DNA of 64,000 nt from Lottia gigantea. Lineage: Eukaryota; Mollusca; Gastropoda; Lottiidae. Below are positions 26,321 to 37,140 of this stretch, piece by piece. The stretch lies in contig NW_008710950.1 of the NCBI RefSeq assembly GCF_000327385.1, positions 555,167 to 619,166 of the forward strand. The letters run 5' to 3'. The notes beneath the pieces were generated by a model. It was not told where the DNA came from and searched no databases. It was given only the letters and a program-made list of their open reading frames with translations. Positions within the stretch are counted from its first letter, which is position 1; every line of letters begins with the position of its first letter. The translations under genes and the position numbers were made by a program.

Positions 26321-26352
26321 CATTTTACTACTCTTTCACCGATGTCCGCCAT
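26321..26352 (-). CDS. Candidate first coding exon of unidentified minus-strand gene
   Basis: ATG in a good context (GGCTATGGCGG) on the minus strand, frame MADIGERVVK, then a donor TG|GTAAAG leaving two bases. It sits at the edge of a CpG-richer promoter-like block. With 23044-23155, 22722-22754, 17860-18046 and 13233-13279 it gives one phase-consistent model of about 135 residues spread over 13 kb. The protein is not recognised. Confidence 0.3.
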
Positions 26353-26450
26353 AGCCAGTATGTGCAATGCGCAAAGTTACGTCTGCGCATCTTAAGGCCC
26401 AGCCGGTCACATGACCTTTTAGCCCCGCCTACGTCTGTCTGTGGGGAAGT
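26353..26450 (-). promoter_or_regulatory. Candidate CpG-rich promoter of the minus-strand gene
   Basis: Local rise in GC and CpG next to the candidate ATG. On the minus strand it has a GC box (GGCGGGGC), an E-box within GGTCATGTGACC (26416-26405) and two TGCGCA cores of the kind bound by NRF-1. There is no TATA box. These are sequence matches only. Confidence 0.35.
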
Positions 26451-27071
26451 TCAAATAACCCTGTTACTGGTGAAACCATACAGTTTTACTGTTTTTGGTT
26501 TTTAGTAACACGAAAAACTCCATATGATTGTTAACTCTTAATTTTCACGATTCTTCTTGATATTAATTTCAATTCAATATTTCATAAATATTCGATCGCG
26601 ACGAGCACCTGCTGAAATTCTTTACGTCGGAGGATTAGTGCAGTGGTGTAGATATACAATATGTCTAGTCTAATATAGATGCTATCTAGAACTAGATCCC
26701 TTCCTATATTTCCACTTACTACTATAATGTATGCAGCACGACCATTTTATGTCATTATAATTTACATAAATAGCATGTCAATTTGACATGAAAGCATGCC
26801 CAAAATCCAAGATAAATCTACAGGATAGGTTTAAAAACGGTTTTAGCGGTTTTAAAGCTAGTCCAGTTGGGCTCATAACCTGAAACCTAGTAGATTGGGT
26901 AGACTACTTTAGTTTTTACGCCCATGACACTTTCAGCGTAGATCTAGTTTTAATACATCATTACAAATCTATGGACACTTTTATGTAACACCTGAAATAA
27001 TCAATACCAAAGCACCGAACGAAATCTAATAGGCCTACAAATGAAGTCCTACATCTATGTACGCCTTAGTC

Positions 27072-27232
27072 CAGTAGCGGAGCCAGTTTGACGTCCGAGA
27101 AGGGCAAAATATCTTAGGATGCCCGAATTTCTAACCTAGTTATGAGAGCCATGCCCGAAAAACATGAATTCGGCTCCACGAGAGGGTGCGGCCTCTGACC
27201 CCCCACACCCACCCCATTTGGCTCCGCCACTG
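27072..27232. mobile_element. hAT-type MITE with 8-bp target duplication
   Basis: 161 bp flanked by perfect CCTTAGTC repeats (27064-27071 and 27233-27240). Terminal inverted repeats are CAGTAGCGGAGCCA and, on the other strand, CAGTGGCGGAGCCA (one mismatch in 14). An 8-bp duplication with CAG..CTG ends fits the hAT superfamily. It is nonautonomous and has no coding capacity. Confidence 0.8.
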
Positions 27233-27240
27233 CCTTAGTC

Positions 27241-28400
27241 TCCGAACGCCGAAAACTAGACGAGTTAACAAGCAAAGCCTTTCGCTTCGTAGTGGCATTA
27301 TTGAATTAATCGTAATGGGCATAGACTAACAGAGGTTTTTTTTATTAATCCGAAATTTCCAGTACATCATATCCCTATTTTACCCGTAAAATTTAGGCTC
27401 TGATCATCTATATATTATTATTTGAGAATACTCTGGATTCTAAAATCTATGACTCGACACCAGTTGGTACTCGTATCGTTTTAGTAAGAGTAAGCAATTT
27501 TCGGACTTCTATCAAATAGTTTCCATTGATTGGACATAAATTATATTCAACTTATGCGATTAAGGAGAAATTTCATTCACAGAATCGCATTATATTAAAG
27601 ATTATCTATAGTGTGTTGAAAAAAGATGCAAGGGAAATAACTCATATATACATGGTCATGACTATTTAAAAATTATAATGAAACGTACAGCACATTGAAG
27701 CCAATGGAAACTTGAATTTCAATTATCGTTTAGTTGCAATTCCACAAATGGTGACATAAAAATGAATATGGGTCAAGTTATTATAAAAGAAAATAATGAC
27801 TTTAGAATATAGATCGCCTATTGTACTGCTCTGATGGAGATTAGACTGAAAGTAAAACTTTATAAAAAACACAAGGCTTTGGCACAAGGTTAAAGTTATG
27901 TTTATACATAGCGCATAATAATATTATTATCCTAGGGCGCTTTCGGTGCTCGAAGTCTTGCTTAGCCCGACATCTCAGCCCTCTTCAAAATTTTTAGGCA
28001 AACCAGTCTGCGACTATTGAATGTTTTCAAACTTTCACTAGTCTCTCCACCATAAAAGTTGCTCTGAAAATTAGTATTGAATCCAAAGTCTGACCCAACC
28101 TCATTCATTGAAAAGAGTTACGGGCAGACAGCCTATATTTTATTTCTTGTTCCTCTCATCAAAACCAAATCATATAGGGTCTAAGTGGCCCTGTTGTTGT
28201 CTGTTGTCGTAATGGTGGACCTATCTGCCTTTTTGGATAGCATACATCATTATACAAGATAATACACAATAATAAGTGGTACAAATATGACACACTGACA
28301 TCAATTAATAGTTATACAAAAAAATATAGTGTATACATAAACAAGTAACAAAAAAAAAAAGCAACATCATAACTATTATTAATTTCCTTGCAAAATGACA
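27241..28400. other. Gene-free stretch
   Basis: No coding signal or element with clear ends was recognised. Confidence 0.35.
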
Positions 28401-29030
28401 AAGATAGCTTGCCAGGTAAGGTAATATACGCCCACTGGTAGCTTTGAAATAATTTTTTAAATAAAAATATTTGGCAGTACAATACAGTACAGTACAGTAC
28501 AGTAATATTACCAGTATGAAATATTCAACCTTCAGACATACACTTCTTTTAAACATTTTGAGGCGATACTGAATAATATTATCAAAATCTGTCAAGAATT
28601 GGGCCATCTAGACTGTTTACGGGCTAAAAATTGAACGCGTTTTCAAGAACAAGGGAAATAACTCATACTTAATATTTTTTGATTTTTCTGATTTTCGATA
28701 GGGTTTATCCTTGGGTGATTACAAACACTCACACCAAGTTTCGTCAAAATCCGTCAAGAATTGTGCCTTCTAGAGTGTTAACAAGCTAAAATTGAACGCG
28801 CTATGAACGCGCTTTCAATAGCAATGGCAATAACTCGTACTAATTATTTTTCGATTTGTCTGATTTTCAATAGGGTTCATTCTTGGGTCATAACAAACAC
28901 TCATGCCAAGTTTCGTCAAAATCCTTCAAGAATTGTCCCTTCTAGAGTGTTTACAAGCTAAAAGTTTTCAAGAACAAGGGCAATAACTCATACTAAATAT
29001 TTTTCGAATCTTTTGATTTTCAATAGGGTT
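28401..29030 (+). mobile_element. Pearl/HINE-like element, subfamily A, left part
   Basis: Starts AAGATAGCTTGCCAGGTAAG and ATATACGCCCACTGG, with a short ACAGT microsatellite near 28480, then several core units. It is interrupted at GATTTTCAATAGGGTT by the fossil at 29031-31009 and resumes after it (31010-31185). The right terminus is missing. Confidence 0.6.
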
Positions 29031-31009
29031 CCGTTGTATCTGTTGATTATTTAGGACACACTATTTCTGGTAATGGTATACAGCCTAAAGAACAACTTAC
29101 ACAAGCAGTCATAAATGTACCTGCTCCAGCAAATAAAGATTAACTTCGATCGTTTCTGGGACTTTGTGAATACATGTCAAAGTTTATTGAGAACTTTGCT
29201 TCGAAAGTGGTTCCACTCCGTGAAGTAATGAAAGAATGTAATACATTCCAGTGGACAGACAATCATCAGAAGATTTTCGATAAAATAAAGTACGAAATAA
29301 GTCAACGTCCAGTTCTCGGTGCATTTGACAGTAGTTCCAGTGAAGTGTAGAATTGGAGTCGTTTATTTCCAGAACTTTATCTGAAACAGAACAGAGATAT
29401 TCTGTTATTGAAAAAGAGATGTTAGGCTGTTACTGGGCTACAAAAAGACTAAGAATATTTCTATGGGGTCGACAGTTTACACTTAGGACCGACCACAAAC
29501 CTTTGATTCATATTTTAACCACAAAGGGATTTTCATCTGATCGCACCAGTCCACGCATCAACAGATGATCTACAAGAATGTTCGAATTTAACTTCACGAC
29601 AGAGTACACACCAGGACCTGAAAATGTATTGTCTGATTGCTTGTCACGACTTCCTATTCCAGCTGACAACGATGACTACAGTCATGATACACCCGCTGAC
29701 GAATCAATAGCCAATATTCAGCAAATTACAAATGGTATGATTTTATCTGCAGAATTGAAAGAAACTAGAGCAAAAGACTGTATTCTCCAGGATGCTATTA
29801 AATACACCAACAGCCATTGGCCAGCAGTTTCTTCACTTTCATAAAGTAGCTCATGAATTACAGCATCAAGATGGGTTATTGTACCGACATGAAAGACTAC
29901 TTGTTCCACAGACTTTATAAAATCGTGTCATCCAAAAAGCTCACGAAGTACACTTTGGCATGACGATGGTGAAACGCCGAATTCGACAATACCATTGGTG
30001 GCCTGATACGGACAAATTGGTAGAAGATGAAATACGTAAATGTTCATAATGTCAAACAAGTGACAAACCTTTCAAGTGTACAACTCCACCTCTAACTCCA
30101 ATTCCACTTCCTGAAAGAGTTTGGCAAAAACTAGCTTTAGATATTCAAGGACCTTACGTTAAAGGAGATGTGAAGTGAAAAGATGTTATCTCCAGAGAAG
30201 GTCTACCTGAAACTTTGGTAGCTGATAATGGTGTACAATTTGTATCGTACCAAATGACTGAATTTCTTCAATCTAATTCCATTAAACACATTAGTTTAGT
30301 GGAACGTATGAATAGAACCATAAAAGAATTAATCCAAATTGGAAAAATCGAAGGAAAAACTCCTATTCAATATACAATGGAAAGATTAGTATCATACCAT
30401 TGAAAATTACAGCTATCAATGACTTTTGTGCCAGATTATCAAATGGAACAAAATGGAACTTTTCCAAATTAGTTTTAGTTAATCCTACAATCATAAAGGA
30501 CTCATTCCTTAAACCAAACACCAATGAGAATTTTGGATTTACATTTAACACAGGTGCAGAAAATCACAATAACATTTAGAATCCTGCACCAAATCATGAC
30601 AACCCACCTGCTCCTATATACAGAAGGAGTAATAATAGAGTTGCAAGAAGACCACAGAGATATATACAACGACTTTGTGGTGAACTGACATTTTATTAAT
30701 TCAAAAGTAATTGTTTAACGTGTGATTTATTTTCAGTTTTAAGTGACACATATATTTAGTTCATCCACAAAGTGACTATTGAGGAAAAAGGTACTTTTCC
30801 AAAAAAGGAGATGTGTGGTATCGTCAGAGTTTCGAACTACCTATGTCGTAAAAGAGATCATTCGTGTTAACGGGATTATTATTACCCGGGGAGGGAACTC
30901 GTGATGGAGGAAGAAAAACGCATGTACGATGTTTTATGTTTACGGCTTAGGGGGCTATTAACGATTGATACACCAATACATTTTCCCCATAATTCCACCC
31001 TACAATACA
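29031..31009 (+). mobile_element. Truncated Ty3/gypsy-like LTR element (fossil)
   Basis: Fragment of a Ty3/gypsy pol region, in order: the end of reverse transcriptase (VDYLGHTISG), RNase H (SVIEKEMLGCYWATKRLRIF, then TDHKPL), the connection and an integrase zinc-binding and core region (LVADNGVQF). A purine-rich tract and a putative 3' LTR of about 196 bp (30814-31009, TGTGGTATCG..ACA) follow. The 5' half, with gag, protease and most of the RT, is absent. It is broken in several places and looks old. It sits inside a pearl-like repeat whose unit resumes directly after it. Confidence 0.75.
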
Positions 31010-31185
31010 ATAGGTTCATCCTTGGGTGATTATGAACACTCACACCAAGTTTCGTCAAAATCCGTCAAGAATTGTGCCTTCTACTACTACGAGCTAAAAA
31101 TTGAACGCGTTTTCAATAATAAGGGCAATAACTCATACTAAATATTTTTCGATTTTCCTGATTTTCAATAGGGTTTATCCTTTTT
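31010..31185 (+). mobile_element. Pearl/HINE-like element, subfamily A, right part
   Basis: Continues the repeat interrupted at 29030 with ATAGGTTCATCCTTGGGTGA and one further core unit, then stops abruptly at about 31185 without the terminal hairpin. Confidence 0.55.
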
Positions 31186-32762
31186 ACTGAGTCAAGGGGA
31201 GTCTGTATTATGAGACAAACAATCCTGATCCTTAAATTCGTCGGGAAAGGTCAGAAATCGCATTTCCGAGCGTCTAATTCCCAAAATGTTCTAAGCCGCA
31301 TACGTACTACAGACCCAATACAAATAATCTTGAACCTTAACTTCTCTGGGAAATGTCAGGAATTTGCGTTTCCGGGTGTCTAATTTTCTCGGATTGTATT
31401 TTCCTGGTAACGGGCCTGCTCGGGCGACGATAATCTCTGGCATTATCTGGGTATCGATATATTGCACATTGGAGGTAGCTGGAAGAAAGGTCAAGAGATA
31501 ATAGGCATTATAACTTGCAATGATCGTTCAAACAGTCAAATTTATTATTTATTAATCCTTACGAGTCAGGAAAGAATAACTAATGTATATTTCCTATTGT
31601 CTATTCAATCAATTCTATTCAAAAAAATTTTGAATTTTTAGCAGAAACAATAAACGAGATGCTTTATAACGTTATATAAAGAGTTAATTTTCTGTATTCA
31701 GGATATTTGAATCTATCGTGATAAAAATTGTCCATATCGCGATACAAAAAATATCTCATATCGCCCAACTCTAGAATCATGTTGTTATTGTGTCTTTCTT
31801 AAGCTACATGAAATAACAGAAACAAAATGGTTGACAGACATATATTTAAAATAACTACGCCAAATTAAATAAGTTTATTGATAAAATGTGACGAATATTT
31901 TTATTTCAAAACATATGAACATGTATTCTTTATGGGAAACCCGATATGTAAGTTTAAATTTGAATCACAAAATAGTCCGAGATAATTCAAGATGGCGGCG
32001 CCCATGGAATTCAGATTCAACAATAGATTTCCACTTAGTTTTTTGAGTCGGGACTCAACTGTCATTTGTCTGTCAAATCGAGTATTTTAGGCATTGAAAA
32101 CATTCTTTCGATGCAAAATATTGAAAATAAATTAAGACGCTTCTTTGTTTTACTAAAATATGTACGTCCAAACAAAGCCCCACCTTTTACGTGGTTATAG
32201 GTGTTATAGAAGATACTTAAGAAGCACTGGCATAGGTCACAAGTAGAGACTATGGATTTCAACATGTTCGTGATCCGACTGTGAGAACGGGATCATCCAC
32301 ACACTAACCTATTTTTGAACGCTAATATTTTTGGCCGATTAATAGTGAAAAGGGATATGGATAGACAAAATTGAGCTGTACTTAACAGCTGGTAAAGCAA
32401 ACTTTTATACATTTACAACTCTCTAGGGTTTCCAGACCTTATTTCAAACTCTTTTAAGTGATGGTTTATATATTTAATATATCATAAATAATAGGCTATA
32501 AAGTATAATAAACTATAGTCTGTGACATCAGCTTTGGCTGGAAGAGGAAGACTACATGCTAATAATCTACCACCCAGCCGACCTTTAAAACACTACCTAA
32601 CCAGTTAATCCTTTATCTAAATCCCTTTATATATGGGATTATATCATATACGTTAACGATATTTGACAAGTACATAAATACATATATACAGGCTATATTT
32701 TACAACTCTGTTGTTCATAAGACTAGATACTCGTTTACCCTATTTAGTATTCAAGTGTGCTT
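31186..32762. other. Intergenic stretch upstream of CIMIP1
   Basis: Contains a CpG-rich start-like context at 31991 (ATGGCGGCGCCCATGG) opening 32 codons (MAAPMEFRFNNRFPLSFLS), which could be a first exon. No partner exon was found and no homology recognised. The rest shows no gene. Confidence 0.3.
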
Positions 32763-32776
32763 ATCTCCATGGCAGC
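32763..32776 (+). promoter_or_regulatory. Candidate RFX X-box of CIMIP1
   Basis: ATCTCC AT GGCAGC matches the ciliary X-box consensus RYYNYY-AT-RRNRAC at 13 of 14 positions. It lies 104 bp upstream of the start codon of a ciliary axoneme gene. Placement and match are seen; binding by an RFX factor is inferred from the known regulation of ciliary genes. Confidence 0.45.
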
Positions 32777-32879
32777 CAAGAGTATTGAAGCCCGCCCTCT
32801 AATCCTAACCACTACAAACAAGAGTTATGATTGTATATTACAGGTATAATAACCATTCTAACTTCAAAGTATCACTAAA

Positions 32880-35755
32880 ATGGCGAACGCCGCAGCAAAT
32901 CAAACTTCATCAAAAGTGAAAAATATAAATTTTGTGGCTCAAGATCAAATATGGTAGAGTAAATTTCTTTGTTTTGTTTACAAATAGACCCTTTATGTGC
33001 TTTTTGGCTTTGTCGTTTGAATAGGCCTATATATGTATGAATTCTGAAATTTTTAGCCTTTTCATGACATGACCAATTCATTCAGCCATTTCATGAAATG
33101 GTTAAATACTTCAGGCTTTTCAGGAAATGGCTGAACTTTCCATGTTAAAGTTACACTGATTGCCTGGTGCAATTTGAGCCAATCTGTGTAATAATCTTTG
33201 GCTTTATAGGGACTTTGATAGTATAGTTTGTTTGATAAAATAATTGACAAATAATTGTTATAAATGATTTTAATTTTGTGATCATCAGTTCCAATACATC
33301 TTTAAATCAATGCAAATGATTTTTGCACTTAATAATTTATTCTTATCTAAAAATATAATCCTTTTATTTAATGAATGGTTAATTAATGCAGGCTTACTTG
33401 ATTGTAGAATGTGGGCTCAATCACTTATTATCCTATCCTATATTATTATATTTTACAAGATTCTCTCCCATACAGTAACAAGTCATCCTAATCATTTAGG
33501 ATAATCCCCCACCCTGATTTGCTTATTGAAGCCCCATGTTTGCTTATTGCCACTCCCATTAATCCTTAATTAACTGTTGCTATTGTTTATTTTTGTACAT
33601 ATATACCTTCTTGTATTATATTTCCTCATTTCACCTGATGATGACAATTGTGTTCCGTTATTTAATTATTGGTATAAAATCACTTGCTTCTGAATGTTCA
33701 TTACACTTTGACTTCTTAAGACCAACGAAATTGATCAGACAACTGTTGAACTAAAATTCAGAGAAGCTTTGTTTCAAAGTATTCGCAGTGTGAGAAATAT
33801 ATCCTTCCTAGAAACGTTTACTATCAGATAATCACCGACTTGAAGTTGGCAGTCTTTACCGACCAGTCGATATGCAGTCTTTACCTCAGGGACAATTCAA
33901 ATGGATTATGGTGTACCAATGCCATCTAACGAAATTTGTTATTCTACGACCACTAAAAAAAAAAGCCACAGAAGTCGCCTATCAACTACTAGACATCTTC
34001 CTTCTCTTCGGTGCACCTGCAATTCTGCAGAGCGACAATGGGTCCGAATTTACCGCCCAGCTCATCACTGCGCTTAAAGAGTTATGCCCACAGCTTATTA
34101 TGGTCCATGGAAAACCAAGACATCCCCAAAGCCAGGGCTCAGTGGAGAGAGCAAATGGCGACATTAAGGGCATTCTGGTAGCCTTGATGAGTGACAACAA
34201 AACCAATGACTGGACAGTTGTCCTTTAGTTTACACAACAACAGAAGAACTGTTCACACCATGCCGGTATAAACCAGACACCTTACAAAGCGCTTTTTGGC
34301 GAAAATCCGAAAGAGGGACTAACGTCTTCAAGTCTACCAACTGAAATTCTGGCAAGACTACAGTCTGAAGGTGATTTACTAGCTATTTGCGACCAACAAT
34401 CCCAGACTACAACACTCTCTACCACTATGGACGAACCACTACCAACCACGCTTATCACTATGTACGAACCACTACCAACCACGCCTATCACTATGGACGA
34501 ACCACTACCAACCACGCCTATCACTACGGACGAACCACTACCTACCATGCCTATCACTACGGACGAACCACTACCTACCATGCCTATCACTATGGACGAA
34601 CCACTACCAACCACGCCTATCACTACCCCTACTTCCAACCTGGAACAACGGCAACAAACAATCTTGAAGCAGAGAAAAAACTAAACTATACAAAACTATT
34701 CATCTTTCCAAATATATCTAGGTTAAGATCCGATTTGAGTAAATAGGTTTAAAACCCCGCGAATAAATTCCAATATAACAGCCTATAGTTTTTCTGTCTC
34801 TATATACCAGCCAACAAGTCTATTTCCAAAGCTTATAATAGTGAAATCTGGACTTTTTTATTCTTCCATTTTTCAGGAAGGATCATGTATCAGGTGAAAT
34901 TGTTGCAGCTAAAAACTGGCCCGAAACGTGGGACTTCTTAAATAAAAAATATGAAGATGTAAGTAGATTTATCTTGATCACGTCTCTTTTTTTGCAGATC
35001 TAGATGATTTGTTTCGTGTTTTTTTCTACAGGTTACTACACTTAGGGGCCTAGTATCTATGATCTGACAAGATTCTCCTTTAAATCGACTATTAACAACA
35101 TCGTAAAAAGTATACAGAGTATACAAGTAAATGTTTAACAATGAATATCATATAATTCCTCTCATAAAAAATTTAATCTGTTATTGAACAAAGCATTTGA
35201 TTGGTTGTATATTAAATGACCCATAACAGGGATGCATAACAATGTTGTCAGATCATGGATGGCCATTTCAAGTGGAGTTAACTGAAAACAAAATTCACAA
35301 CATCAAGATTTGTATTCTAATCAGCTTAAGGGCTTAAATGTTCATAGGCCTATTGATTTCCTTTTACTTTTTTTGTTGTTGTTGTAATCTTAGTTCTTTC
35401 ATCATTTGCGTGAATGTTAATAAGTGTTAAAACGCCTTTATAAGCAAATTTACTCCTATCTTAATCTATATTCCAGCTTGTAGAGGAAGACTTTCCTCAG
35501 ATCACAGAAAGAATGAAGAATAAATCTTCCACGAAAAAAGACCTAACCTCACTAGTGCAAGTCCGACCTGTTACTCCTATAGAAGAATATATTCACGTGA
35601 AACCGTCGCCTCGTCCATTTCCAAAAACTACATCCCAGATGGTGGGATGGAGATCTGCAGATCGGAGTTTAGCTTTAGAAAAATACGGCAAATATTCTCG
35701 TCCTAAAGGTGGATTAGTAAAACAATTAAACTGGCCAAATGAAGCCGTTAGCTAA
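32880..35755 (+). CDS. CIMIP1: Ciliary microtubule inner protein 1 (C20orf85/LLC1 family)
   Basis: Three coding exons: 32880-32953, 34877-34958 and 35477-35755, with GT..AG introns in phases 2 and 0, encoding 144 residues (the human protein has 137). Exon 1 ends NFVAQDQIW, like human NLVGQDEIW. Exon 2 has AAKNWPETWDFL, like ARQNWPQNWGFL. Exon 3 has VRPVTPIEEYI, PSPRPFP..TT, GWRSA and a C-terminal LNWPNEAVS. These match the family along its length, in order. The family binds inside doublet microtubules of motile cilia and sperm flagella; the protein has no membrane segment or enzyme motif. The ATG has GCG at +4 and a candidate X-box upstream. Intron 1 (1.9 kb) holds a fossil integrase element. 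An AATAAA lies at 35942-35947. Confidence 0.9.
33720..34690 (+). mobile_element. Integrase-bearing element remnant (KRBA2/Ginger-like, fossil)
   Basis: Lies in intron 1 of CIMIP1, same strand. The core reads FGAPAILQSDNGSEF then GKPRHPQSQGSVERANGDIK, an rve-type integrase core of the kind annotated as 'KRAB-A domain-containing protein 2-like' in invertebrates and related to Ginger transposons and retroelement integrases. A further segment (HAGI..TPYKALFGENP) and a 33-bp tandem repeat follow. It is broken in several places and its ends were not identified. Whether it came from a DNA transposon or an LTR element is left open. Confidence 0.7.
34430..34627 (+). repeat. 33-bp minisatellite, six copies
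   Basis: Six head-to-tail copies of a 33-bp unit (GACGAACCACTACCAACC.. ..GCCTATCACTATG). It follows the integrase-like region directly. One frame would encode the 11-residue repeat DEPLPTTPITM; another frame, and one on the opposite strand, are open as well because the unit is a multiple of three. Confidence 0.85.
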
Positions 35756-35983
35756 TCTAATAATATAATAAATTATAGGCCTACAGTAGGCTAGGCCTAT
35801 TATAATTTTTCTCTTCGACTAGAACAAGTTCGTTGTGATCTTACGATATATATATTTAGCAATAATCATTCAAAAACTTTTTTTTATACAAATATTAAAA
35901 TACAAATTTACATTTTCACCTGTCTTACTTATTTAAACTTTAATAAATGTATACTCCAAATGAATCCCGTTGTTTCTTTCGTT

Positions 35984-36230
35984 CACTGGAAAAAAGCTAT
36001 AGTACACAACACAAACTTGTGTTGCACGGTCTTCAACACAAGTCTTGTGTTCATCAACACAAGACTTGTGTTAAAACTTGTGTGGGAAAAACACACAAAC
36101 CTGTGTTAGAATTGAACAAACTTGTGTGTTGTATACCCTCTCTTGTGTGTTGTTTTGAAATGCTAACTTGTGTTGATTTATAACACAAGGATGTGTTAAT
36201 ATACTTGTTGCATACAAATCCTTGTGTTGT
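35984..36230 (+). mobile_element. TTGTGTT-palindrome repeat, copy 1, left part
   Basis: Starts CACTGGAAAAAAG and consists of AACACAAG / CTTGTGTT modules in alternating orientation. It is split at GTTGT by the BEL/Pao element (36231-44061) and resumes at 44062-44170. The sister copy at 46338-46730 is unsplit, so the two halves can be matched directly. It begins about 40 bp after the CIMIP1 poly(A) signal. Confidence 0.75.
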
Positions 36231-37140
36231 TGTATTGGGATGTGATCCCTGGACCGATGTATTCTTTAGAAGGGTAGTTTCAACTCAAGTTGATCATCAA
36301 TATTCTTTATTGTTAAACAATCTTCAATCGTAATAAAAAACTTGGTAAAACCTTAAATAAACAAATAAGGTTTTCTTAACACATGAAACATATATAAAAG
36401 GTATTCAAAAGTTTAAACTAAAATCGTAACTATTCTCTACTGTACTATCTAACAATAAAAAGTCTTACTTACATCAAGACACATGAACTATATTAAAAGA
36501 CTAATGCAATGAAACAAGGGGGAACAAAGGAAATAAAACACTATTTTGTTTTACAAAGGGGTAATTATGGCTTAGACTTACATCTGGATAATACATGAAC
36601 TAAACAATAAAGTTAATCATATGCAAACTAAACAATAAGGCTAATGCACTGAAACGGGAGAAAATATATACATATAGCAATGTCCAAATACAAACAAAGG
36701 AAATATAACATGATTTGCCATAAAAAGAATAAAACATTGTGAATAAGACAATAAATGCAAAAGATAAAAAAGTGACACATTCTACAATAGTTCCATTACA
36801 TATTAAAATACAAAAACTTACTTTTCCTTTTGAATACGGTCCTAAACTGACTACTATATTTTAAAACAGCACGTTTGAAAACTGACTATGGAACTGACTA
36901 TGGCATCATTCCTCTTAAACTAGGTCAAACTTTCCTTATTTCTGATTGGTGGAACATAAATAGAAACACTAATGCCAATAAGAAAACTGGAGTTGTGCAC
37001 CTTGAATTTAAAGGTACTACAGAAGTAAAACATATAAAATGATAAATAATGTTTTGTTGAGAAAAATAATTGATGTGGCGAATATAATTAACAATAACTG
37101 TTTCATTGTTTATAGTAATGTCCCATATTAATCCAATACA
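36231..37140 (-). repeat. 3' LTR of the BEL/Pao element
   Basis: 910 bp, TG..CA, almost identical to the 912-bp repeat at 43150-44061. On the minus strand this is the downstream LTR; the sequence next to it (CCGGGAGGATGAGG on the plus strand) is where a polypurine tract would be expected. Confidence 0.9.

Noticed and set aside
34282-34684. Several open frames on both strands over the 33-bp repeat
   Set aside because: A repeat unit divisible by three keeps many frames open; they are not separate genes.
36000-36200. CRISPR-like regularly spaced palindromes in the TTGTGTT, CACCTAGGTG and TTGAATTTTCAAG arrays
   Set aside because: The window is eukaryotic, spacers are not unique and no cas genes occur; these are interiors of repeats.
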